Shown one piece after another: positions 53,041 through 64,000 of a DNA stretch of 64,000 nt. Position 1 is the first letter of the stretch. Every line of letters begins with the position of its first letter. The notes below the pieces were generated by a model. It made no database searches and was not told the origin of the DNA. It worked only from the letters and a program-made list of their open reading frames with translations. The DNA comes from Symsagittifera roscoffensis (lineage: Eukaryota; Xenacoelomorpha; Acoela; Convolutidae), in NCBI RefSeq assembly GCF_963678635.1, contig NC_087070.1:41731831-41795830 (forward strand), in the 5' to 3' direction. The position numbers were made by a program, and so were the translations under genes.

Positions 53041-55339
53041 CAGGAAAAAAATTATCAAAAGCCTGCTATAAATGTTGTTTATAATACTTAGGAGTTTTAG
53101 TACTCAATTTAATTGAACAACGTTTCTTTTTGATGGTTTTCCCTTTTTTTCTCTTAATTACGTTTCCCCTTCTTTCAACATCTAGCGGTACTCTTCACGC
53201 TGCGTCTAACAAACAGCATCCAAACTTTCTGTGAAAACTCAGCTTCAAAAGCGTCTCCGTGGTTTTTTCGGTTATCATCTTAAACGTGGTTAGTTTTACG
53301 CGATACGCCTCTATTGCAACTTTTTTAAAATGGTAACATAAATATTGGTACGTATCTTTTTCAACGAATGTTTGTTGGGGTCCCCTTATTGTTTTGCTCA
53401 CTGGTTTTTGGTAGCCCAACCGCCACGTCTCACTCGATCCCGACTCGATCCCAATCCGGGAAAAAGTAAGAAGAATACCCATCAGTATATAAAATAAGGT
53501 AAACAAGAGCTGAAAAATTTACTCGCAGAAGGTCACAATAAACAGCTGGATTAACATAAAAATGACTAATTAATTGCCTCAAAAGTAACATTGAAAAAAA
53601 CAACTCCATAAAATTGGCATTAGATGCAAAACTAATCTACAAGAAAATGCTTAAAAACAAGTACCAAATGCCAAATGCCGAACTGCTTAAAAACAAGTGT
53701 CAAATGATAAATTGTTGGATGGGGTAAGCCAGATTGTATTTGCCAATGATTTACAGTGCTCAATATACAAATCCGCCTACAGTCATTTAAAACACGTAAA
53801 CAGCGAAACAATGCAAGTTTAGAATCGTTGGTGGGCTTTCTAATGGCACGTACCAGTTCCTTAGGTGATTCTATGGGCAAGCTGGCATATCAGCGTTTTG
53901 GATCGAAATAATAATGCTAAAAGTGCACTTTGTTTTCTGGTTAATTTTTTTGGTTTTTGAATGCAATGAAGCGAACATGAGAAATTGGTGGCAAATGTAT
54001 GGAAATAATTAGATACAAAAAATTAAGCTTTAAAAATTGGAAAAGTAAGATTTTAAAAATGAGCTGAATTGGCTCGAACACAATTTCACAAAGAGTGGGG
54101 TGATACACAAAATTACAAAAAAGGAGGCGAATTTAAGCTAAATCCTCCGATGTCACTTTCACCGCGTTGCTTTTGAATCGCGTCGTTGTTTTCCAGTCTA
54201 TTCTGAAGTTTACACCTTGTCACTCTCATCACCTGAATCAAAGCCTCGTATCAGGTTTCAATCTTCGTTTAAACTTTCTTTTTTTTTCGCTTCCTTAAAT
54301 TTCTGATATCGACGCATTCTCGCAAATTGATTGGGCTTATTGTAGTTCTTGCATGATTACTCCATCGCAAGACGACTCTTCAAATGTCCATCTGAAAACT
54401 TCCACCATTTCTATTATAACGCTTTTTTTCTGAACTGGGTCAACTTGTTTTTCTACTCTTGTTTTGCTTCCTTCTGGACTGGTCTCAGTTGGATTTCTAA
54501 CCGCCATTATGGGTTGTTGTTTTATCTTAATCAGCGTTTTCGCCGAGTAAATTGTACTAGAATTAACTGTTGCATTCGTCTTTTGAACGCAAAAATAGTC
54601 GGTTTACTAAGATCGAATTTTGAGTTTTTCGTCTGGCGATAACGTTTGAAACGTCAAGATATCCTGCAGCATTCAGTTCCTCATTTTCGAAATGATTAGA
54701 CCTCTTTCCAATTCCTCTCCCATAGTATCGAGTTCAGAACTTGCTGCTTGTGTAGTCAAGGCGCAGTAGAACAATTTCAAAGTTTCACCTAATATCTACG
54801 ACCTGTTGAAAAGCGTCTATGGTTCATACGTAACACTTTTAACGTTTTCGAAGAATTGCATGTCAGCAGTTTGGTTTTTGTATCAAAATTTCAAAATCTA
54901 TGCGTATGATTCTCTTGAACAGATTTTTTCTTCAACTCTGTTCCGTTTGCTAAGAATGATTATGATAAAAGTAGCTTTGGGACCTCGTTGTACAGGATGT
55001 TATCAGCAACTTTTGACCATTTTTCTGTCTTTTTTCTTTTTCTTCATTTTCCAGCTTGAACGTTGCCAAATGTTTTCTGTGCGTTCCGTTACCAAGTTGC
55101 CGCTGAACGCTTTCTGTCTTACCAACGATTCCTCTATGACTTGTTTCAAGTCGTCTAGTAAAAAATCTGTGTTACCATTTTGTTTAACAGTCACGGCAAT
55201 AAGAAACTGGTCAAACCATATATTGAAATATCATGGTGGATCCGAGTTCGCCGTTTTCCAGAATACGGGAACTTCTAAGTCAGTTCTATTGTCTTGAGAC
55301 AAGGATTCTCCTGGTTGCGCCATGTGATAACTTCAGGAA
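53041..55339. other. Host non-coding DNA, no gene seen
   Basis: Several ORFs of 80-163 codons occur (for example 54,349-54,642 and 54,806-55,297), but none shows a recognisable family, a convincing splice context or low-complexity-free conservation. Confidence 0.4.
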
Positions 55340-55565
55340 CTTTCTTAGCTCAAAGATTTAATACCAACAACAATTCCAAGACGTTCATTTAGATTGATCT
55401 TTCAATTTTTTCTAAGCTCAGATCCACTGGCTTGGTCCCACAGCTCTGTACGGTAGACTGAATGTGCAGTTTATCTTTTTTCGAATTGGCATTAATGGTA
55501 TAGACATTAGTGGTAACAAAACAATCATATAATGATCAAGGTCATTGCAACCGCAGTATCACAGA
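55340..55565 (+). repeat. Dispersed repeat family 2, copy 2
   Basis: Second copy of the 52,790-53,040 repeat in the same orientation, with CTGGCTTGGTCCCACAGCTCTG, GGTAGACTGAATGTGCAG, AACAATCATATAATGATCAAGG and a final GCAGTATCACAGAAGC. Confidence 0.65.
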
Positions 55566-57299
55566 AGCTAACAACAAAAAAGAAGCTAACGACAAAACCG
55601 CAAGTTTGAAAACAATTTTGAAGAGTAAAAACTGAGTTTAATTGCCTAAGTTAAAAAGCGTAAAAACTATAATTACAATTGCCAAAATTAAAAGATTAGT
55701 AAATTGTATCTAGTGGCAACTAAGCCAAAAAAATAGGACGCTAGTTGAGTCGAAAACAAAATTGTTGACCCAAAAAATGAAAGCTATAAATTTTTTTGTT
55801 GCTTCACTATCCCAAATCAGGGTGGCTTTAAATCTTTTGTCGGCCCTTGAAATGCCGATATAATAAGAGCACAAGCTCGTTCAGCTGAATAAACCTTTCA
55901 TGAAATTAAATTAGAAGCTCTGAGCAGTAAAAATTGAAAAATCGCAGAAAAGTTTCAAATTTAACTCAGTTTTAAAAAAGTTTAACTGTTTCAAAAAGAA
56001 ATCAGAAAATATCTAACAGAGACGCATGATCGACTGACAACAACTTTTTATCTGCTCCGAATCAAAAACGCTCGCTAATGGTAACCGTGATTTTTTTTAC
56101 GTCTCAAACTTCAAAAACCTGTATTAAGATTGCAGTGCGAAAACAACGAACTTAACTTTAATGGTCGGTTCAATAGCTGAATGTTTTCGAATCTTTGATG
56201 AAGGCCTTTAGTTCAGTTGTTTTCCTTAAAACCGCCTATCGACATCTCGTGTGATATGTCTTGGAAATTATTATTTTCAGTCATGATTCGAAATGCAATT
56301 TTTTTTAATTTGCCAAGAAATGGTTTAGTGAATTAAAAAGAACAAACCAGCTATCAAATTTGAAGGTTTTGAAAAAATCTTTCTCATTGAGTTAATATCT
56401 CAGATTTTGTCAATTTTAAATGCCGAACTACAAACTGCGTGTATCCGGCATTGCAGATAGTGGTAGGGAAATCGTGAAATCGTTAGATCGTGTGTTCGAT
56501 CCCATGCCATGGCATGATAGTGTGTTTGAATGAGCTCTCACTTGACCTCTAGCTTCAGTTCTACCACAACCCGACCAAATTTTGTAGCACGTGAAAGTTC
56601 TAGACGCAAAACGAAAGGCCTTGAGTCGCAAAATGAGCTTCGATCAGCAAAATAACATAGACTGGAATGTAGGGAGATAATACTAAGGGACTATCCTCGG
56701 CAGGACTGTTGAGGCCTACTGATAGATCTTCTGCGATTCCTAGGAATTACATTATTTTTATTATATCGGCGTCCTTCCAAACTTGATCATTTTTTTGCAA
56801 GCTATCTTTAAAAATTGTATTCATTTAGTCGTCAGCAAAATTGATCTTTAATTTTGATTCCCCCTTCTGTTATACAGACAAAATAAATTAAGCTCCTGGA
56901 AACTTTATCGACATGGGAAAACACAAGCAAGCGAAGCATATTAAACTTGTGAATTATTTCTCCTCGACAATATTTGTTGTTTGTCACTTTTTTGATAATC
57001 CTAAAACAATTGGCAAAATTTAATTGTAACATTTTTCATTTTCCTGCGAACCCTGGAAATTGGATTCACGTTTAAACTAAGATCACACTCAGTATTTTCT
57101 ATCAGTTTTACTTTTTGAGAGCGTAATTTGGTTTTTGTTTTGCAAATAAACTGAAAATTCAGCTGAATCAAAATGATTTGCCAAAATGTACCATTGTGAG
57201 TCAACTAATTTCAATCTTCTCATAAAGAAAGCAACACTACAAAAACGAAAAAAGTGTTTATACCCCGAGCTTCAGTTTATTTGCAACTGTATCTTTTTT
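55566..57299. other. Host non-coding DNA, no gene seen
   Basis: AT-rich with no supportable gene. It contains the tRNA-related segment near 56,440-56,515. Confidence 0.4.
56440..56515 (+). other. tRNA-related segment, possibly SINE-derived
   Basis: TTGCAGATAGTGG resembles a RNA polymerase III A box, and GTTCGATCCC about 30 nt later is a good B box. The following sequence is not tRNA-like, which suits a tRNA-derived SINE better than a tRNA gene. Confidence 0.35.
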
Positions 57300-57800
57300 T
57301 CAATTTTTTTATTGTTTCGACTTTTGATACGAAAGTAACGGAATATTTGTGCTCGGGTAGGTTTTTTGTTCTTCAGACAAATTTCGACTTTTTAACTAGC
57401 CATTTTTGACGCAATTTTTAAAAATCATTTAAAATGTATAATTGTCCTGAGCTTAAATTTGAAAAGATATTTCACCTGTGATCATTTTTGGTACAGTTAT
57501 GGGGGTTTATAGATTGTCAATTTGGGACAATTAACGCGCGATTTATTTCGCGCTATAAACGCGTAAGCGGAAATTTAATCGGTCTTAGAAATCAATCCAA
57601 ATTGGTTGAAAGAAGCTTATTTGCCATAATTGATTTGTTACAAGGGGCAAAATTATCCTTTTTTTCTTATTATGGCGTGTGGGGGGATGATTTTTATTTA
57701 AAAAAAATTCAAATTAAAAAAAAAATCAACTGCTCCATAAACCCTAAAAGGCAGTCGGAACATTCAGGGCTTCGCCTGATACGAGCAGTCTTGTTCATAT
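57300..57800 (+). repeat. Dispersed repeat family 1, copy A
   Basis: It aligns by eye with 60,420-60,745 across several blocks: TTGTTTCGAC, GAGCTTAAATTT, AGTTATGGGGGTTTA, GGACAATTAACGC, a short hairpin, AAGCGGA, CTCCATAAACC and GATACGAGCAGTCTTGTT. A fragment also lies at 31,441-31,565. Confidence 0.65.
57536..57553. other. Hairpin in dispersed repeat, copy A
   Basis: GCGCGA, a 6-nt loop, then TCGCGC form a perfect 6-bp stem. The homologous stem in copy B differs at one base pair on both sides. Confidence 0.6.
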
Positions 57801-60419
57801 TTTTACTTTTACCTATCACAGATTTTGTCTTGGCATACTGACAAACTGACCTATCTATCTGACTTAAAACGTAATATTGGCATGCAGACTTATAACTCAT
57901 CTATCTGATTCATTGATTTCTGTTCTTTGAGTAAAAAAGACGAGCAAGCACAGCCGGTTGAAGTAAAAGTAGCCTGGAATGGTCCAACCACGCTCATTTT
58001 CGACCATTTGTTTTAAATTGAAAATATTTCTTTGATTTTCGCCCTTGATTTTCATATTTCCAATAGAGACTTAATTGTTCCATGTGCCACGGAATCAAAA
58101 ATATACTGGCTGAAAAACTGTAATATACGGTTTAGCCAATGCTGTAGACTAGTTGCTGAAAACAATTTAACTGATGTTTACCTATCAATATGTGTTTCCA
58201 ATTCGCAGCCATAGAAGTTTCAAAAATATTAGAGATTTTTTGTTGCTCTTGATATTGGCGATGAGGAAGTTAATTCGGGGTATTTGTTTGTCCATTTCTC
58301 GATTTTGTACAGTTCTGACGGGCGACTTTGAATACCACTGATGAGCAAAAAATTTGTTCTGCAGGTCAGAGAATGGCATCACGAAACTTGCCTGTTTAAC
58401 GAGTTTCATAAAAATAAAAGTAGTAGCGTCGATTGTTTTACTTGCATCTTTTTTTGCTTAGTTTTTTTTCGACCATAATAAAAACGACAGATTATTTTTT
58501 ATTTCAAAAACAACTAGCCGGAACACTGTATTGCCCAAAAGTGCTCCACAAGCAGGAGAAACTGAGGAATCGGCAATGAAATTGCACAATCCAGATTATT
58601 TCGTGGAATTTACAAACAACCAAGACTGCTCATATCAGGGCGAAGCCTTGAATGTTCCCACTGGCTTTTAAGATCTGAGGAGCAGTAATAACACACTAGC
58701 AGTTTTTAGTCCCCATTAACAGTAGCTAAAATAGAAATGAACGTAAGAAACAAATAATTTTATCTCTTGCAAACAATACATAATGAGCCAAATCAAATGC
58801 GGATTAACAGCGAAATCGCATAACGCTAATCATGGAGAAATGACAAAAAAAAACAAGAAGCAAAGAACGGCAAAGAACCTTCTGCCATTAACAGGGCACT
58901 CAATCGACAGAAAACGGTTGACAGGATTTTTTTATCACTAATGCTTGACAGGCACTTCGGACTGCTGAAGCAAAAGGAAGATTTTTGTCTATTCGGTAGC
59001 GGGATTGAAGATACTCAGCAAGTCCTTATTTTTCAAGATCGCGATAATGTAAATGCCCTTCAACTGAACACAGATCTTTGGCTTTGTGAGGAAACATTTA
59101 GAAATTTGTGATGAAACATTCAAAACTTTTACCAACTGTATACCGTTCATATACAGATAACTGGCTTTTCCCCGCCCTAAGTCTACGCTCTTTTCCTCAT
59201 AAAACGTGAGCACACTAACAAAAAATTCCTGAACGGTCGATCAGAGATATCTCACATTTCAGAGTCACAACGGATTCTAATCGACTTCGAACGAGCAGCG
59301 CTCAACGCTTGCTTGGTTGAATTTCCTGCAGCCCAAGCATTCGTAAAAAGAAGTGCAATCAGTTATAGTTCGCAGGGCGCCATGTTGTACAGGTTTTATT
59401 TGGTTTTTAGATTGAAGAACTGCATGTGACCAAACTACATTCGAGGACAGGTCTTTGTTGGTTTGTGCGTATTAAGTCTCGCATTCCCCAAAATTTACAG
59501 TTCGCGTGAATGCTGGTTACTATAATCAAAAATACTAAGCAAGCAAGCTTTTAAAGCGTGGCAGAAATGTCAAACACCATCGCGAGATTGAACCATTTGC
59601 CTGGCTATGATCCTTTTTAAGATTCTGTAATCTTAAGAAAGAATTTGAACCTGTTATTGTTTGACAGACTAAACATTTAAATACTCGATTGATCCAGAGT
59701 CAAGGTTTTTTAGTTTTTGTCACTAACTTTGTTTAATTCAAACTTATTATTAATATTACTGACAACCCTAGGAACTTTGAATTTTAAACGCATGTTTTTT
59801 CTTTTTAGGCTATCAATAAGCGAATAACAGAACTGATATGATACTGCGATGGAATAATTTCTTTTGTATTACGAACTTTGGACCCAAAAAATGATACTTT
59901 TTATATAGGAAAAACTATTTTGATTGATTTACTGCGGTCTCCTAAAACACTGAACACTTTGGCACATTTTACGTCATCCATTTTGGCTTATCAACCTTAC
60001 AATTCTGATAGGAAAACTTCTAAAACTGCCCAAAACCTTGTTCACTGTCTGTTTGATTTTTTTTTCAGTTTGCCCACAACGCAAAAATTATGGCAAAAAA
60101 GGCCATTATAGTGGTTTAGGACCTCGGAACAGTTTTTAGCCCGACGTATTAAAGTGTCAAAATTTTCATCGAAAATTTACCCTCCTGTCATAAAAAAACC
60201 CTAGCATGAAGTGTTTGACAACTATCTCGCTGCAAATGGTCATCCTTAGAATAGTTTAGAACATTTGTTTGCCGACGATATCCAGACAATTTGTTCACAC
60301 CTCATTTACAAATTACCCGTACGGTATGTTTTCACCTCAAATTTCGAGTCTCCTGTGGACATCTGATGTCAACTTTCAATTGGCTTTAAGCTATTTCGTT
60401 TCATTGTTCCGCCGTTCAA
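57801..60419. other. Host non-coding DNA, no gene seen
   Basis: Only chance-sized ORFs of 60-80 codons without family features. No RNA gene or clear repeat recognised. Confidence 0.4.
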
Positions 60420-60745
60420 AAAAGTGACAGAAAGTTTGATCTCGGGGTGAATTTTTTATCCATTCAAATTAACATTATTTGACTGCATTTATATTATCAT
60501 GCGAAAGGTAATGTTGTTTTGAGCTCAAATTTAAACCCACTTTTCCTAAAGTTATAGGGGTTTAACTATTGTCATTTTAGGACAATTAACGCACGATCTA
60601 TTTCGTGCTATCAAAGTTCAAGCGGAGATTTTGTACGTTTTAGAAATTGCTCCAAATTGAATTGAGGCAAGCGCTACTCCATAGACCTCAAAAGGAAGTC
60701 TGGATCTTAAAGGCCTTGCACTGATACGATCGGTCTTGTTTTACT
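60420..60745 (+). repeat. Dispersed repeat family 1, copy B
   Basis: Second copy of the 57,300-57,800 repeat, shorter through deletions, including most of the T-rich part seen near 57,650-57,730 in copy A. Confidence 0.65.
60591..60608. other. Hairpin in dispersed repeat, copy B
   Basis: GCACGA, a 6-nt loop, then TCGTGC form a perfect 6-bp stem at the place equivalent to 57,536-57,553, with one G-C pair replaced by A-T. Confidence 0.6.
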
Positions 60746-63700
60746 TATGCTGCTAAATTATCAAAACCGATAGATACATCAAATAAACATTTATTTCCAA
60801 ATCAGATCTTTTTTCTTGTTTTGAAGAGTTTATCATAAAAATTGAATTCGATCAAAGACAACCATAAATTGTAGCGGCGAGCGGCAGCTGAAACATTTAT
60901 TATTAAATTCATTGATACAAAATTTACATGGAAAGATATTTCTCTATTTATTAAATTGTGATAATAAACAAAAACAATATTATGCTTATTGGACAATTTG
61001 TAATATTCATCCTGATTGATTAATAACTGGAGTATTTCAGGAGTTGTTTGAAGTAGTCTTTTCATTCCGTTGTTTTTTCTAAGTTCGGTTGTTTTTTCAT
61101 GAGGGTGTACGCGTATAGAGAAACTGGCAGGGTGATTGATTAAATTCTTTTCATTCCATCTGCTCGTCTAACACTAGACACCAAATGAGGTGCTGCACCG
61201 TCCGTCATTAAACTCGAGAAATAAAAACAAAACAAAACAGACGCGACAGCATTCTCCAGGTTTCATCCAAAAAATTAGTAATTTGTTCAATTGTTTCAAG
61301 GAAAAGGTTGACAGGAAAAAACGAAAACATCTAGCATATCAAAGACATTGGGTTGCATAACTGGGTCGAGTTGAAAATGATAGAAATACATAGATAGATT
61401 AGAATAGGAGAGATAATAACATCTCTTTTGTTGCTCATCTAAACACTCTTCTCACTATTTATTGAGATTGGGTCAGGTCAAGTTTGTGTAGGTAAAAAAG
61501 AAACATTTAATAACGACGGCCACGAGTTTTTCCCAGTTTCCTTCATTGGCAGAATAGAAGCTAGGAGTAGCTTAAGACACCCGACTGATGCGAGGAGAGG
61601 AGAAGCCTGCCCCCTTAACAGCTGCTGGCTCAGTCTCCCGCCCGCCCGCCCGCCGGGTGAAGATAGAATCAAATCAATCGGGGTGAACATTAAGTGATCA
61701 TATAAAAATAAAGGAGCAAAGCAAAGTAAAAAACAAACGCACCTCCATGTATTCTAAAAGCAACCGTCTCATAAAATGTACTCTGCAGATTTGAGGACTA
61801 ATACCTCATCGGAGCTGCAAATCAAAATAATTCCGACAAAAACGTCCGTTTTAATGGTAAGATGTTCTAGTTGGGAGAAAGGAGCGAACTAGGCCCATAA
61901 AATGGCATCCCTTACTATGCCTGAAGACTTTGTTGTTTCACGCAATACTAGCCTCTAGGTTGACTTCTTATCTTTCAAGCAGCGATACCGTGTGAGGTGG
62001 TACTACGCTATAACAACGTCGTCCAACATAGGCGATGTACGCTAATCCGCAAATAATGACTCCCTCCTCAAATGATCTCGCCACGCAATCAAGGACGTTG
62101 ACGGGCTTCACTTCATTTTACTGCTGCAATTCCCTTCAACGCGTTTTCCTCGCTCAACTTAATTTATCATATTTTTCAAACGAGCCAAGCTTTTATTTAC
62201 AAGTAATAAACGATTAATTAAGCTTTCCGATGTGAATTTGAATGCATTCAATTGGATAATTTATATTCTGTATATATTAAGGACAGCCGAGCCACAGTTT
62301 TTTTACTAACTAAAACATTAAGATGAACAAAGAAAAGGTCATTTCCAATATCTGTTGTTTTCGTTGTGCGCGAAATAATCAATGTAACTGAAGAGTGACT
62401 TCCAGGGGGAAATACGTATGAGCCATGAAACTGAATTGTTGCGAAGAGCACAAAAATTGGAATGAGAATGTTTGATTTCGTGAATTCAGTTTGAAATAAA
62501 AGCAACCCGAAAAAAGTAGAATAAGTTGCCCAGCTATAGAGAAAAGCTAAACAAGCTAATAATTTTCTTCGAAATAGGAAATTTAAATAAGGAAGAAATT
62601 AGCGCTTGCTGTCGCCACCAGGTTCCATCAGCGACTGCTTTGTAAAAATGGTAAGAGATAATAAGCTGTTTCCTATTCCTGCAATTGGGGAAACAAGGGA
62701 TCGAAAACTAATCAACGCCACTTTTGATGCCTGAAACAAACAGAGAACTAACTAGAAGCAATGTATTGCGCCTTGTATTTTGGCCTTCGTGTAATTTAGT
62801 CTGAAAAACGGAAAATTTCAGATCAGTTTTTTGATCACCTAATCCGAAACCACACCTGACCCAGGGTTTTTCTTTGAGGTAAAGAAAATAATCCATTAGG
62901 AAAAGACCGAAAAAAAAACGAATCCTTAGTTCCTTTTTAACTCTTTAGAACGGTCGGAACAATAAAAATACACAAAATCTACATTTAAAAAAAGCAAAAA
63001 CAAACAGAGCCAACAGACAGTTGGAAACCAGTAAATAAACGCAAGTAAATAGAAAAAATGCTGACTGTTTTTTGAAACAATCTCAACTTTCGAAAAAAAG
63101 ATAAGATGGCCTTAAGCTCTTTGAATTTCTTGAAACAATTAGAGAAAACTAGATCAACAAGTAAAATTTGTATTTGGCTGGAAACTTTGATAATTAAAAT
63201 CCATTTTCGAAGTCGATCATGGTTTTTTGCGACTTTTACACTTTTGCTGTTCAATAGTGGAGTTTGCATTTCTTGTAACAAAGGAAATTGACTGATAGAA
63301 AACAAAAAGCAAACGAAAAAATAATTTTGAGCCTGAATGAGTTTTAGACTTCAGCTGAAAAAACAAATTTCATCAAGACCTACTATAGAGTCTGAACTAC
63401 GTTCATCGACTCTTACTTAAACCTACTAATTGTAGCCAACAAACAATTGACAGGGAGGTGAAGTGCTTTTTCGCACCCTCAGCGTTATCATACTACACAA
63501 ATGTAGCATTGCAAGCCGGCGTACAGAAAATTAGACGCAAGCCATTACGCCGATAAAAAAGTTAAAACTTCTACAAAATTTTAATAGGTTTACCTCGAAA
63601 AACGTTCAATTTGAGGCGAAACAAGTTGAGAAACACAACCTCTAGCGTTAATTAGGCATTCAGAAAAACTTCTAAAGCGGCCATTAAACCGACAATACTC

Positions 63701-64000
63701 GGGCAGACGCCAGTTAGGCAAAATTAAGATAATTGCCATAAAAACCTTTGTAAGTAAAAGCAACTCGAAGCCCAGTCCTTGGCCAACGGACATGAAAAAA
63801 AGGCTAATTTTAATCAAACGCAATATTAGGTGACTACCACGATATAACACTTTTGAGCATAAAAGGAAAACAAAATTATGCTAAATCAGGGTTGGTAAAT
63901 TTACAAATTGCAGGATTCCGCTGATCCCAGAAACATCATCGTTGTGGCAACTGAGCCGGCAACAATTAGGCTGAACAAAAAAATGCCAAATTTTTTGATA
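60746..64000. other. Host non-coding DNA, no gene seen
   Basis: Only ORFs up to about 106 codons and none recognisable. A short (CCCG)n run is present near 61,637. Confidence 0.4.
61637..61657. repeat. Short (CCCG)n microsatellite
   Basis: About four units of CCCG in an otherwise AT-rich region. Confidence 0.8.

Noticed and set aside
54806-55297. 163-codon ORF in the host flank
   Set aside because: No recognisable family, odd composition and no splice or start support.

Overview
The window is eukaryotic, AT-rich and animal-like; the species cannot be fixed from the sequence. Three parts are visible.

(1) Positions 1 to about 30,050 are a satellite array that continues past the left edge. 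It is built from related units of roughly 60-90 bp arranged in higher-order repeats with periods near 0.5-0.6, 1.0-1.1, 1.6 and 3.45 kb. Many short ORFs cross it, but they are shadows of the repeat. The array has three domains: A (1-9.94 kb), B (9.94-20.33 kb, marked by seven copies of a distinct block) and C (20.33-30.05 kb). Domain C contains a near copy of part of domain A. The array decays at 30.05-30.94 kb into diverged single units, followed by unique DNA and a 200-N gap (31,236-31,435).

(2) Positions 31,760-50,582 (18,823 bp) are a complete Polinton/Maverick, a virus-like self-synthesising DNA transposon. It is bounded by a perfect 6-bp target duplication (TATGGC) and by inverted repeats beginning AGTAGTATGC. 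Sixteen genes run leftwards from about 42.17 kb. They include a PC4-like protein, a possible HUH-type protein, a possible RNase-H-fold nuclease, two tandem paralogues, a small membrane protein, a packaging ATPase interrupted by one in-frame stop, a DDE integrase, penton-like PX, a basic virion-like protein, a double-jelly-roll-type major capsid protein and an adenain-like protease. Many of these genes are joined by 8- or 11-nt overlaps or 2-nt gaps. Two genes run rightwards: a nuclear-targeted protein of unknown function and a protein-primed family B DNA polymerase. The polymerase is split by a 624-bp intron and has three N-terminal zinc fingers and an acidic C-terminal extension; two E2F-like sites lie upstream of it. 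The capsid, protease, packaging, integration and replication functions form the usual polintovirus set. Intact target duplications and mostly open genes suggest a recent insertion.

(3) Positions 50,589-64,000 are host DNA. The Polinton lies 112 bp upstream of an apparent last exon of a lipocalin-like gene (50,695-51,080). The rest is AT-rich, has no gene I can support, and holds at least two families of diverged dispersed repeats and weak tRNA-related segments.
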